A program made the position numbers and the translations under genes. DNA of 64,000 bases from Carya illinoinensis (Eukaryota; Streptophyta; Magnoliopsida; Fagales; Juglandaceae), in contig NC_056752.1 in assembly GCF_018687715.1 (NCBI RefSeq), positions 3,658,001 to 3,722,000 of the forward strand, given 5' to 3'. This document shows, in pieces, positions 36,501 through 47,968 of this stretch. The notes beneath the pieces are model-generated. The model worked only from the letters and a program-made list of their open reading frames with translations, searched no databases and had not been told where the DNA came from. Positions within the stretch are counted from its first letter, which is position 1. The number at the start of each line of letters is the position of its first letter.

Positions 36501-36722
36501 GACAGGCTGTCCACAGAGTGACCTGCCAATCACTTCAATGGCCAGAGGGAACCCCCCACAGAATTTCAATATCTGCAATCCAAGACCATCTAAATATAAT
36601 AAGTTATTTTTTAGAGATTGCATGGGTAATTTTGCCCACAATTCTAGCTATCTATCCACAATAATTGTTTGTAAATATGACGTGGTTTGCCGTTTGTGTG
36701 TCTACTTTTTCTTTATTCAATC
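33080..36722. repeat. Segmental duplicate of 3,777-7,540
   Basis: Brings the 3' flank, the hAT-like element and exons 5-3 of a gene B-type NLR. It ends in intron 2, where gene C-type sequence takes over. Differences from the 3,777-7,540 copy are scattered single bases and short indels. Confidence 0.85.
33269..33933. mobile_element. Non-autonomous hAT-like element with perfect 8-bp TSD
   Basis: Element ends taggggtg and cagtccta. Flanks ataggatg at 33261-33268 and 33934-33941 are identical, an 8-bp target duplication as in hAT elements. It is the same insertion as 3968-4731, copied with the surrounding block, so it predates that duplication. Contains shorter GA tracts at about 33,448-33,470 and 33,522-33,555. 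No transposase. Confidence 0.9.
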
Positions 36723-38548
36723 AAGTTTTTCTTTATGTCTTGAAATTCTTAAAAAAGAAAATACCCCTTGCTAGTCAAAAATAAAAACAATTTTAAACAA
36801 TAAACAACCTAACATCAATAGTGAGAGTTTGAGGGGGTTTGTGTATTTTACCCTTACAATAATATATATTTGGTATTTCAAACAAATATCCATGGTGACA
36901 AAAATACCTTTTTGACAGTATCATCATTCGGAATGTAAGAGTTCCCATCTTGCAGAATTGCTGAGTGGCGAAAAAGTTTTGTTGCATCCTCATCACTTAA
37001 AGGTTTTAACTTATATTTACAGCTAAACCTTGGAAATGCAGTTCTTGAAGTTACTAGAATCTTATAACCTGTCATATGGAACTTAAACTTCTCAAGGAGG
37101 GATTCTGATCCAGACCAGACATCATCCAGGATCAACAATATAGGATTTTGTTGCTTGATTCGATTCAGCAGTTGCTTCAGATGGTTAATTGCATCGTCAT
37201 CACTTTGAAACTCAGGAACTTGAACCTTCTTATGGTCAAAAATCCTTTGTATAATGTCCTTCAGGTTTGGAGTTTTTGTAACCATGACAAAGAAAATCTC
37301 ATATTTGCCTGCCAAACACAATGTGGTAAGAAATCTGCCTGTGAAGTACATGTAATGACTTATAACATTTCTATGCAGGAACATAGATAATTGCAAGCCA
37401 TATTACCAACACGATCCCAGCAAAGGATACAAATATGAGCAAAAAAGCAACTTTCTAAGACAATGCCACTAATTATCGCAATATGACAATTGTTTCTTCC
37501 ATTCTCTTATTTCTTTACTCTTCCAAGGCCATAATTTCGGAGTGTGATATGTTCAAGAGATTTCTATTCTGCTAAGACTGTTCAAAGGGTAAACCAAAAG
37601 AAAGAAAGAAACCAACATAGTCGCAGCCTAGCATGTTTTACCTAATGAGACAAAGATTTGGTCATAACAACACTCGAACGAATCCTCATGCGTGAATGCA
37701 ATCTGTTCATTTCATTGGCTAATACGTAATGATTATTGTCACACTGAAGGTTGCACTTACTAGTTTGATAATGCGCAAATAGTTTTGGAAATTAGAAGAT
37801 ATATTCACAAACCTTTTTTTATTTTCCACACACAAGACACGTTAAGCAGGTAACAATCCAAAAGAAATTGAGATGAAGTACCTTCGATGTCCTCATCCTG
37901 ACAGAGCATTTTAACCAATGTGGTCTTCCCACATCCTCCGGGAGCAGTCAACACCAGCATCAATACCTCTTCTTTCAGCAGCTCCATCTTCAATTCCTTC
38001 AAAGACACATCGAACCCAACAGTAAAATCAGGGGGTTCAGGAACCGCACACGGCAACACATCAAAATCAGGGGGTTCAGGAACCGCACACGGCAACACAC
38101 CGTTTATCCCAGCCGAATTCGTCTGCGCACAAAGATCATTCACCCCCCTCAAAACCTCTATCCCATTCCTGAAACCCCATGCTGGTATATGAATCTGAAA
38201 GAACCTGTGAAGGGCCTCGTCCAAACTGCAAAGCTTGTTCTCATAATGGCATCTCACAAAGTGTTTCCACCCTTTAAGGTTGGAGTACTTACTTACGAGC
38301 TTCACGCCCTTGTTCATTTGTTGGATCAGGTCATGTGTTTCCTTCTCTGACCGACCCAATTCTCTGTTTGATTGTTGTATATCTTTAACCAGTGGATCCA
38401 ACACATCTAGCGTGCTTTTCAGTTGTTGGAGAATGGATTTGAATGCAATGGTTTTGCTTATCACATCCTTAACCGTAGAATACAACACAGCAAATGCCTC
38501 TCCAAATGCTGCTCCCAGAGCAGTCGATCCGACAAATGCTAGTGCCAT
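34608..38548 (-). CDS. NRG1: NRG1-like RPW8-NLR helper, chimeric gene D (intact, 828 aa)
   Basis: Complete five-exon helper NLR: exons 37882-38548, 36908-37308, 36211-36572, 35545-35756 and 34608-35452; introns 573, 335, 454 and 92 bp, all GT-AG; 2,487 coding nt. Exons 1-2, intron 1 and the upstream DNA are gene C-type (MALAFVGSTALGAAFGEAF start, APGGCGKTT, LLILDDVWSGSE). Exons 3-5, introns 3-4 and the downstream DNA are gene B-type (FCGGFPLAIEVIG, CFMDLGSFPEGQS, TQHDLLRELAI). The seam is in intron 2 at about 36,722-36,733, so both splice sites survive. Exon 1 has an exact-frame 39-bp duplication (38024-38062 and 38063-38101) repeating VLPCAVPEPPDF between RPW8 and NB-ARC. The result joins one paralogue's signalling domain and P-loop to another's ARC/LRR. 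No stop or frameshift seen. Confidence 0.92.
38024..38101 (-). repeat. In-frame 39-bp tandem duplication in gene D exon 1
   Basis: Units 38024-38062 and 38063-38101 are nearly identical; genes C and E have one unit. It adds 13 residues to the proline-rich linker between the RPW8 bundle and the NB-ARC domain without shifting the frame. Confidence 0.95.
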
Positions 38549-39019
38549 ATATAACTTTGCTTCGCCAACCAATCCAAAGCTCCAATACGTGAAACTCTGA
38601 AATAAAGACACGCAACACTCAACCTTGCCAACCACGGAGCAATTTATAATTAAGTTTTCCTGCGATTGAGCAAGCATGTGAATCTCACGCCATGAAAGTT
38701 TGAAACTCCATCGAACTATCGAATACAAATCGAGTGGACTTGTTCGTCTTAGTGTACGATTGATTGCGTAGCAGCAAAAAGCTAGAGGGATCGAATAATT
38801 CCTTTCTCAGCCATTTTGGAGTGGATTCAAACATAGAGTGATGGAATGACCACTACAAAACGCCATGAGGCATTAAGTTTTGAGCACGTTGACGTCGTCC
38901 AAAAGCCGACCGATGTTTGAGTGACTTGGTATAAAGTTCAAGCTCGGCATTTATGTGAAATCTCAACGTCCCTCTGTCCTGGGGGGCACAAGAATGCCTA
39001 TCCAGAAAAAGGAAAGTAA
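38549..39019. other. Gene D 5' flank
   Basis: Matches the gene C and E leader up to about 38,720 and the gene E flank to about 38,785 (gattgattgcgtagcagc). It then diverges into unique sequence, including a cgtcccctctgtcctgggg-like GC-richer stretch. No gene recognised. Confidence 0.6.
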
Positions 39020-39275
39020 GAGAAATTACCCTCTTCGTGGAAAAAGGGGTAGAAGAAATTGTAATGCAATGCCATGAAACTCCTAGTTGGCCCCCACCTG
39101 GATAAAAGCAAGGAAAGAGGTTGTTTCTTTACTCTCAGCAGAAGACGAGAGAAATTACCCTCTTCGTGGAAAAAGGGGTAGAAGAAATTGTAATGCAATG
39201 CCATGAAACTCCTAGTTGCCCCCACCTGGATAAAAGCAAGGTAAGAGGTTGTTTCTTTACTCTCAGAAGAAGACG
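39020..39275. repeat. 128-bp tandem duplication
   Basis: Two units starting at 39020 and 39148, each beginning gagaaattaccctcttcgtg and ending near a ctttactctcag block, with few differences. An open frame on the minus strand spans both units because 128 bp plus indels keeps it open; no domain is seen in it. Confidence 0.9.
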
Positions 39276-40562
39276 CGTTATGTAAATTATAGATCATGTT
39301 GTCGTCTTCGACAAAGAAGAAAATTGAGATATTTTATTGGGATAGAGCAACGTTACAAATGATTTTATAAAGATGCCTATTATTTAAAATATAGTTATAT
39401 AAAAAGATTGTAAAAACAGTCTGTATAAAAAAATTACAAATGATCTTATTACCATAGAGTGGCTGCGGATGGGGGCAGAGAGAGGATGAATCTACATAAT
39501 TTAACAGATTCATTTATTTTTCTGTTTTATTCTAAGGATGTGTTAAAAATAAAAGGGGTTATGTTTATTGGTTTTGTAAGCTAACAATTCATAAACAAAA
39601 TAAACACAAAAGATGTTCCTCTTTTCACCATTTATGTTTGATAATGGCTTCCAACACAATGGTTTCTTTCTTCACATCCTCCATGCTCGGACCAAACATC
39701 CTTCACCATCGATCTTATTTTTTCCAAACCATACAAGTTCGAATCATATCCGTTTCAACCGCTTTCTACCAATTGACAAAAGAAAAAAAAAATGAAAATA
39801 AAAGGATTCATGGATGTTATTGACAACTCTTAATTTCTTTTTCACGATCTCTCCTATATATTTGTATGGCCTCTCACATTCTCTTCAAAACTAATAATTA
39901 ATAACTTTCGAGGAGGGAGGAGGGATTGTAAATTTCTTTACAATTCATAGTTTATTTAGATAATTGACTTATAGATTTATTTATTAATTAAAACTTCTGA
40001 TTACTTCATATTGGACACTGATATTTATTGAAAAATCCAATGAAATATGAATGAAATGCTTGGACTCTGCATTACATTTTATTCTTTGGGTTGGGTTGGG
40101 GCATAAAAGTTTAGTGAGTTAAAAATGAGATTCAGCACTCTATTGAGCACGAACATATCTGACAATCACTAATAAAATTAACTTTTTAATCTTTTTTTTT
40201 TTTTAAATTTAAATTTTCATAAAGGAAGATGAAAAAACATCTTGAATTTTCATTTAAGAAAAATTAAAAAATTCTGAAAAAGAAAATTTATTGATAATTA
40301 ATATTGTCAAAATCATTCGCAATTCATATGGACATTATTTTATTAAACCAGATGATGATATGTAAATCACTCACAGCATTAATACACTAAACAAAAATAT
40401 TGCAATATATTGGTGGTGCCTCTACAAAACTAACTTATGGTACAAGACTGAATTCATGCAACACAAAACATAAATAAATTCAGCAGGTGCTCAAACATGG
40501 ATAATGATCCACCTATGACTCTTTTACGGCTATGAGTGTAGGGAGGAGGGTGTTCAACATCT
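39276..40562. other. Spacer with a relic NRG1-like 3' flank
   Basis: About 40,290-40,480 is a diverged copy of the C-type 3' flank (caaaatcattcgcaattcat, atggacatta, cctctacaaaactaacttat, caagactgaat), without its gene. 39,644-39,795 on the plus strand reads MASNTMVSFFTSSMLGPNIL with a Ser/Thr-rich, transit-peptide-like continuation, but nothing downstream supports a gene. The rest is AT-rich and non-coding. Confidence 0.45.
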
Positions 40563-40821
40563 CGCATCCCCTGTGCTGTTGTTTCAAGTTTAGATCAGAG
40601 ATCTATTGTGAGGCACTAAGGAAAATGGATCTCCAGGAGTATTTCCAGGTTGGTTATTTGTTTCAAATTCAAAATTCCTTTCTCTGTGGAGAAAAGCAGT
40701 GAGTTGGCACACCTTTATATGCATTGTTCAGCAGGATATGCAACATGATGTCTCCCTTTGGCATTTTAAATGGTAAATTCAACTCTGGTCTGTTTTCAGG
40801 ATATGTAGTTACTTGCAATTG

Positions 40822-41710
40822 TGAAATTCCCAATGTGACTCTGTAAAATTATGAAATTGTATACCAATTTTCTTAAACAAATAAGTTAGATCTCAATTAT
40901 TAAGATTATGAAACGAATCAAATACTTTAAAATAAATAATCAAACTTGCAAGACACAACGATTGATTAAGAAGAGAAACCCTTTAAAGAACTCTTTAAAG
41001 GTAAAACCTTATGGGCAGCCAAACCTAGGAAAATCAATCTTATTATTTGAAGAACAATTACAAGCAATAATCAATTACAAAAATTTTGCTATTCGACTCT
41101 CTTACTTGCCTAGACAAACGATCCGTTTGTCTTCTACTGCAGTAGCAGCCAGAACCTCTGGCAATCTTCGAATATTGACTTCCCTTCTAGAACTCCAGAG
41201 GCTGAAATCCAATCGATGTTCCTTCACACTCAAAGCATGATCACACTCAAGAAGTTATGAAAAATCCCATGAAAATTCTCAAGTGAATTTTCTCTCATAA
41301 ATGCTCAGAATATATTCTCTGAAATTCGTGGCTCCAAGTCCCTCAAAAGATACAAAACCGAATCCCATTAAATAGAAAGTCTGGAAAGAGTTCTAATCAT
41401 AGTAGGATTCTGCTGACGGGTAGAGACAGTCGCGAGAATGCTTATTGACGGGTTGCTGACATTTCGCAATAACTCTTCACTGTAGTTTCTTATCTGTGTT
41501 CAGTTTCAGGTCTTGATAATTCCAGACTCTTATGCATTCGAAATTCATGTAACTGACTTATCTAAACAACCTTATAAATATCTAGATAAACTCAATGTTG
41601 TTTAAAGATAAAGTCATCTCTTATTTTACATTCATCCAAATTTAATCAAATAATGATAAGATAAATCTTATCATTTAGTCATCTAATCCTAGCCAATTTT
41701 TGCCTTTACA
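40822..41710 (-). repeat. 3' LTR
   Basis: Left copy, 889 bp. It differs from the right copy by scattered substitutions, roughly 95% identical by eye, so the insertion is not very recent. Confidence 0.9.
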
Positions 41711-43999
41711 ATCTCCCCCTTTGGCGGATTGGTGACAAAACCAACTTGATGAATGTCTTGCATCTACAATCTTCCCCTTTGACGGATCGATCACAAAACT
41801 AACTTGATAAATGTAGTGTGTACCTAAGACAAAGCAACTAGCAGACGAAAATCTCGTGAAGAAAATCTTAATACAGTAATGAGAAGAAATGACATAGAAC
41901 ATTCCTTGAAACTAGTCTCAATAATAATCAAAGGTTAGTTCTCCCCCTCAATATTCTGCTGCTCCCCTTTTTAATTTTCAACAAATTCATTAAACTCTCC
42001 CTAAATTTCACAATATCAAAATATTTCAATTTTCGCTTCCAATACTCCCCCTTTTTGTCACTAATCTGACAAGACACAAAATAGAATAAATATCACTTAT
42101 GTGTGCCAAGATGAAGACACTAAAAAAGACATGATAAACAACTCCCATGTATATCAAGTTTTCATGGATTAAATGCACATGATGTATGAGTATGAATGTA
42201 TGTTAAACAATGAGCAAATGATTGAGACAAAAAAACAAACACTTGGTGGGCATTCAAGGCTAAGGACTCACTCAAAAACCGTCCTCAATACATGCAAACA
42301 AAATGCTCAACTGAGCAACCATATTGATTTCAACGCAACCCAACCAAATAAATCACATATAATGAATAGCCTCTCATAAATCGGCTGAAATACATACCAA
42401 TGCTAGAAACTTGAGAAATCCGAAAATTACATAAGTCTTACCTTGATTAGGATGCAAATATGAGTAGAACTGGATGATCTTCAGAATTTTAAAAGTCTAA
42501 CTAGTGATATGAGTGAATGAAGGATTCGGTTGGGTCTCGAAAGAGGAGGAAATGTGTGAGTGAGATGGATGCCGTGCAAAATAGGAGAGAAAGGGGGTGG
42601 GGGGTCGGGGCATGTATTAGACACAAGACAAGAGAAAAAAAAAAAACTTAAGGCACATAAGTGCCGTGTGCCTATGCACGTGCCCGAGAAAAAAAGAGAG
42701 TCCCACTGGGACTACTGCAAGACCAATGTAAGAGGCAAAAACACAGAGTTGGGCTCATATCTCAAACAAACCAAAAAAAAACTTTATATTTATATTTTTG
42801 TATTTATTTTATAGAAACCAAAATAAATAGAGATTAGAAAAAATAAAAATAACAAAAAAAAAAAGTGATTTATATATATATATAAATATATGAATAAGCA
42901 ATATGGCAAGTAACATGCCTAAATGCATCTTAGTTCAAACATAGTGTAACTTACAAAACAAATTCAATAAAGTACACATTTTTATTTGCAACAATCACTA
43001 TGGATATTCACTCCTCATAAGATCATCAATGTCAAAGTTCATGTGAGTGTGTGAGTGAGTATACTTATACCATATCATTTTTATGAACTCCTTTATTCAA
43101 TATATTTTTGATACCTTTACTTATGAAGGATTGCTTCTTATAAATGCTCCCAAGAGTTTGTTGCTTCACCTTAAAACTCAAACTTTATGCTGGGGCCTAG
43201 ATACATGAGCATCTCCTCCAAATACTAGTTTGTACACCCCCTTTTTGTGTTCATGTTTATTGCTCATCTTTTTCCATAATGATTAGAGCAACGATTTTTT
43301 CTGTAAGAACTTAAGGTGGTAGATCTGTGTAGGTTGTTTTTCTTTTTCTGCAATGAATTAACACCGACTTTTTCTATATGGATCAACTCTTTGTGTTTGG
43401 CAAGAGGAGAGCTATTTATTGATGTACTAGGTTCAACTAGTATTAATCAATTCAAGGCATGAACTTCCTCTTTGATGAACATCTCATTAAATAATGTGAA
43501 CTTTAATTATAAAATGCATACATATAAGTTCCTCATTGTGTATTGAAAATGAACTTTGCCAAGATAATCCATAGGGTTAGTATGCATAAAGTGAATCGCA
43601 CAAAATAAAGAGATGCATAGGTTCAAGAATTTATTAAGTGATAACACAAGTACTCAAACTTTGACATATCAAGCATGTATTTTCCTTAAAGAAAAGTTTT
43701 GAACCAAACCAGAATTTTTTTTTTTATATATTATATTTTTCTTATTTAAAACTAAAAAACAGAAATATAAAAGCAAAAAGAAAAATAAAATGCATGTCCT
43801 AGACTAATGCAATAATATAAAGAATGCAAGAGCATGCAAGTAGTCCTATTAATTAATGTGATATGACATCTTCTTTGACCACCCACTTTGCTTTAAATTT
43901 TGGTCTATTCTTTTTATCAACATCACTTTGTATGATCTTTTCTTTATTTTGAAAGCAAAAATCTGCTAGTTCACCAAGTTTGAGACTTAAAAAATTGAT

Positions 44000-45375
44000 T
44001 TATTGACTCATATCACAAACTTGATTCTCTAAACTCTTTCTTTTCCTCTTTAGATTTCTTTCACCTCCATTTTTCTTCACTTTATTCAAGTTAAAGCAAT
44101 TTAGCCTTATATGACCAACAACACTACAATAATGACTAGTAGGAATAAACTTATCTTTGGACTTACCTTGGTTAGTTTTCTTTGTCATTGATCTATCATG
44201 TGAGGTTTTTGGAACATGAGTTTTAGACACGGCCTTCTTTGGAGCTTCCTCATTTTGACTTCCTTGAACAAAAATGATATCTTTTGATGAGGTGGCAGCG
44301 GATGATGAGTCTTTAAGTTCCATACCTTGGGAAGTCATATACTCCAAACCCTGCGATCACAACTAGATTTTTGAAAACTCAACATCTCTTCTAGTTTCTG
44401 TGTTGTTTTTTTTTTTCTTGAACTTTTTCCAATTCCTTTTTTAGTGCAATTTTTTAATCCCTTAATCTTGCTATTTCAATATCAGAAATTTTTAATGTCT
44501 CAGACAGGTTATTTTTCTCATTCTCCATATCAGTGAATTTCTTGTACAGCTTCTTGTTGAGTTTCTTTAATTTGATCACTTCTTTCCACACATCATTGTA
44601 AGCTTCCTGTAAACTCAGTTCTTGATCGACATCAACAAGTGATACATCCGAATCACTGTAATCACAACTATTTTCAGATTTTGTTAGTGTAATTTCAAAA
44701 AAATCATTCACAATAGTAGAGAAAGCCATAAAATATTTTTCACCATCAAAAGATGAGTTTGAACTTTCAGAATCTGAACTATCACTAAGTGTGACATTCA
44801 ACATTTTTCCTTTATTTTTCTTGAAATTTGGACACTCAATTCTTATATGACCATACCCAGAACATTCATGACACTGTACCTTATCCTTTTTCTCAGTTTT
44901 TTCTTTTTTCCAATTTTCAGATTCGTTTTTCTTAACAAAAACATTTTTTCCTCATTTTTGTTTACCACTCTCCTTTTTATTAAACGTAAATTTTCTGAAT
45001 TTTCTCGCAAGCAAAGTAATCTCCTTATCATTTAGACTTTCTTTATTAGAAAAATCCTCATGATTTTCTTCTATAGTTTTTAAGGCAATAGACTTACCTT
45101 TTCTTGCTTGAGCAACTGAAGATTCATACGTTTGTAAAGAACCTACTAGTTCTTCTACCCTTATTGCATCCAGATCTTTACTTTCTTCAATAGCGGTAAC
45201 TTTGGGTCGAAATCTTTCAGGTAAAGACCTTAGAATCTTCCTCACGATCCTTGAATCCTCCACCTTCTCGCCAAGATTAAACTTGTAATTCACAATATCA
45301 TTTAGTTTAGCATAAAAATCATTAAAATTTTCATCTTCTAACATTTTAATCTCTTCAAATTTTGAGGTTAACATC
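44000..45375 (-). pseudogene. Copia-type gag with two zinc knuckles, broken
   Basis: 45,374-44,952 encodes the UBN2/gag core (FNDFYAKLNDIVNYKFNLGE, RIVRKILRSLPERFRPKVTA, ELVGSLQTYESSVAQ). A first knuckle CHECSGYGHIRIEC lies near 44,875-44,835. 44,804-44,454 follows with an acidic Ser-rich stretch and a coiled-coil-like LKKLNKKLYKKFTDMENEKN segment. 44,347-44,000 has a second, damaged knuckle (SHYCSVVGHIRLNC, first Cys replaced by Ser). Stops and shifts separate the pieces. The layout resembles Maximus/SIRE-type copia gag. Confidence 0.8.
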
Positions 45376-45763
45376 TACAATTTTTGAATTTTTTACTATT
45401 CTTGTGCCTTCATGTGTAACCTCCAAAATATCCTAAGCTTATTTAGCAATCTCATACATGGAGATTCTTTTAAATTTTTCGGGGGATATCGCCATGAAAA
45501 TAGCTTTAAGTCCTTTGCTATTCAAATTGCAATTGCTGATTTCATCTTTTGTCCAAACATCTATAGATGTCTCGGGTTTAGTCCATCCTCATTCAACCAA
45601 ATGTCATACATGTTTATCCAAAGACTTGAGAAAAGCCCTCATACGAACTTTCCAATAAGCATAGTTTTCCCCATCGAAGTATGGTGGAACGTATAATGAC
45701 GTCGACATGATATATAAGGGCACGGATCACACTCGAATGAGTGAACCACGCTCTGATGCCAAT

Positions 45764-46653
45764 TGAAATTTCTAACGTACCCCTGTAAAACTACGAAATT
45801 GTCTACCAATTTCCTTGAACAAATAAGTTAGATCTCAATTATCAAGATTATGAAACGAATCAAATACTTTAAAATAAATAATCAAACTTGCAAGACACAA
45901 CGATTGGTTACGAAGGGAAACCCTTTAAAGAACTCTTTAAAGGTAAAACCCTTCGGGGCAGCCAAACCTAGGAAAGTCAATTTTATTATTTGAAGAACAA
46001 TTAAAAGCAATAATCAATTACAAAACCTTTGCAATTCGACTCTCTTACTTGTCTAGACAAACGACCCGTTTGTCTTCTACCGCAGTAGCAACCAGAACCT
46101 CTGGCGATCTTCAAATATTGACTTCTCTTCTGGAACTCCAAAGGCTGAAATCCAATCGATGTTCCTTCACACTCAAAGCATGATTACACTCAAGAAGATA
46201 TGAAAAACCCCATGAAAATTCTCAAGTGAATTTTCTCTCATAAATGATCAGAATATATTCTCTGAAATTCGTGGCTCCAAGTCCCTCAAAAGATACAAAA
46301 CCGAATCCATTTAAATAGAAAGTCTGGAAAGAGTTCTAGTTATAGTAAGATTCTGCTGACGGGTAGAGACAGTCGCGAGAACGCTTCCTGACGGGTTTCT
46401 GACATTTTGCAATGACTCTTCACTGTAGTTTCTTATCTGTGTTCAGTTTCAAGTCTTGATAATTCCAGACTCTTATGGATTCGAAATTCATGTAACTGAC
46501 TTATCTAAACAACCTTATAAACATCTAGATAAACTCAATGTTGTTTAAAGATAAAGTCATCTCTTATTTTACATTCATCTAAATTTAATCAAATAATGAT
46601 AAGATAAATCTTATCATTTAGTCATCTAATCCTAGCCAATTTTTGCCTTTACA
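45764..46653 (-). repeat. 5' LTR
   Basis: Right copy, 890 bp. Its inner end is followed on the minus strand by the primer-binding site at about 45,750-45,763, which defines this as the 5' LTR. Confidence 0.9.
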
Positions 46654-47968
46654 AGTTGCTTGCTTTATGCTCATATGTTTTTTTGCCATTTGATATGATG
46701 AAACTGCATGCTATTGGGAAACCATTTTTCTCTACAAAATAGGGCTGCATTTTTGTTGTGATTCTGTTTGTAAAGAAATTGTAGTAAAACATAAAAAATT
46801 TTGACAAAAAGTTGATGAGAAAATTTCAATGGAAATATTATATGCTGCTATCATGATAAAAGATGCATGAAAAGTTAGATTGAAATAGATTTTATTTGAA
46901 AAGTTACATTGAGATAAATTTTATTGGATCAGGAATTATATTAGATTGCACTAAATGGTAACTTCCCGTACAGTCACTAAAGTAATGGTGGACATCATGC
47001 ACTCCCAGCTAATTGTCATCTTTTTGGAGTTGCAGGCAATTGTGACTGAAGAAGATGGTATGGCATCAATAGCTCATAGGTTTCTTTCTGCGGCTGTGAA
47101 GGTAAAGTTTGCAAGACATGATTAAAATCTATTCACTCCCAGCTTTCGATTTCAACCTTTCTTAATTTTCTTAACCTTTTTTCTTGCCTTATATTTTCTC
47201 CGAAACCTGAAATGGCTAATCTAGAGTCATTTAATTACAACTTAAACTGTAAATGATTATACAAGGAAACTTTTATTTTCTTAAATTTAAAATTTGGATT
47301 TTGATGCTGGATCTCGTTTTTCCTCTTCATAACTCAAAGTTATTGTAAGTGAAAGTGGCATGCCATATGCACGATTATAGAATATAACATTATGCTTTAT
47401 GTGACATGAATAAACTTCTTGATTACCGATTCAAAAAAAAAAAAAAACATGATGCTTCCTGAGACATGTTTTGTGTGAGATGCTTGTGCTCTTTGCACTA
47501 GGACCGGAAACCATTGAAGTGTGTGGTGTTTGAGGATGACCCAAGGGGTGTTTGAGGACGACCCAAGTGGTGTAATTGTTTTAATACAAGTAAACAGTCG
47601 AATTGTTCACTACACATAGAATGATTCCAAGACAAAACAAAGATGATGTCAAGAGAGTCTGCCTTGTTCATAGAATTTACTTGTGCATAGGCACTTGTTC
47701 CATCCAATATGGATGCAATATAATGTGTAACTATAATTTCAAGTTGTAACAAAGACTAAGTCGAGTTCAGCAATAGTCTCCTCTCTTGTTCTCTCTGAGG
47801 AAATAGAGGTGGTGTGTGGGGTCCATTAGAGATTCTAATGAAATTGAGTAGTGGGAAGGCACTGAGGCTACGACGTGGGGTGGTGTGGAAGGTAAAAAAC
47901 AGTTGCTGAGAGAAGGAAAACTTTCTCGGTGACAACTTATTGGATTTTACAGTGGTTCCAGGTGGGAG

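Larger units (their letters stand above)
40822..46653 (-). mobile_element. Gag-only LTR retrotransposon (copia-type, non-autonomous)
   Basis: Two direct repeats, 40822-41710 and 45764-46653 (about 890 bp), bound the element; both have TG...CA ends when read on the minus strand (TGTAAAGG...AATTTCA). Next to the right LTR the minus strand has TTGGCATCAGAGC, a tRNA-iMet-type primer site. Next to the left LTR it has AAAGGGGGAGAT, a polypurine tract. Flanks aattg and agttg may be a 5-bp target duplication with one change. Only gag-type coding survives (44000-45375). No protease, integrase or RT motif was found in 41,711-44,000, which is AT-rich with ctccccctttt patches. Confidence 0.9.
40563..47570 (+). 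pseudogene. HAD-superfamily hydrolase gene remnant, split by LTR element
   Basis: Three exon pieces of a plant chloroplast-type HAD hydrolase. Piece one, about 40563-40648, reads IPCAVVSS, then after a frameshift RSEIYCEALRKMDLQEYFQ, and has a GT donor. Piece two, 47036-47101, lies between ttgcag and gtaaag and reads AIVTEEDGMASIAHRFLSAA. Piece three, from about 47502, reads DRKPLKCVVFEDDPRG, the HAD motif-IV region (acidic FEDDPRG). A 22-bp tandem repeat then doubles this motif in another frame and the sequence decays. The catalytic motif I (DxD) and the C-terminus are absent. The first intron is occupied by the LTR retrotransposon 40822-46653. Family assignment is from the conserved motifs and is confident at superfamily level. 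Confidence 0.75.

Noticed and set aside
39613..39823. Transit-peptide-like frame starting MASNTMVSFF
   Set aside because: Composition is suggestive only; no downstream exon or splice donor links it to the HAD remnant or any gene.
42173..42814. Short plus-strand frames inside the LTR element
   Set aside because: No domain; they lie on the strand opposite gag in the pol-less region.
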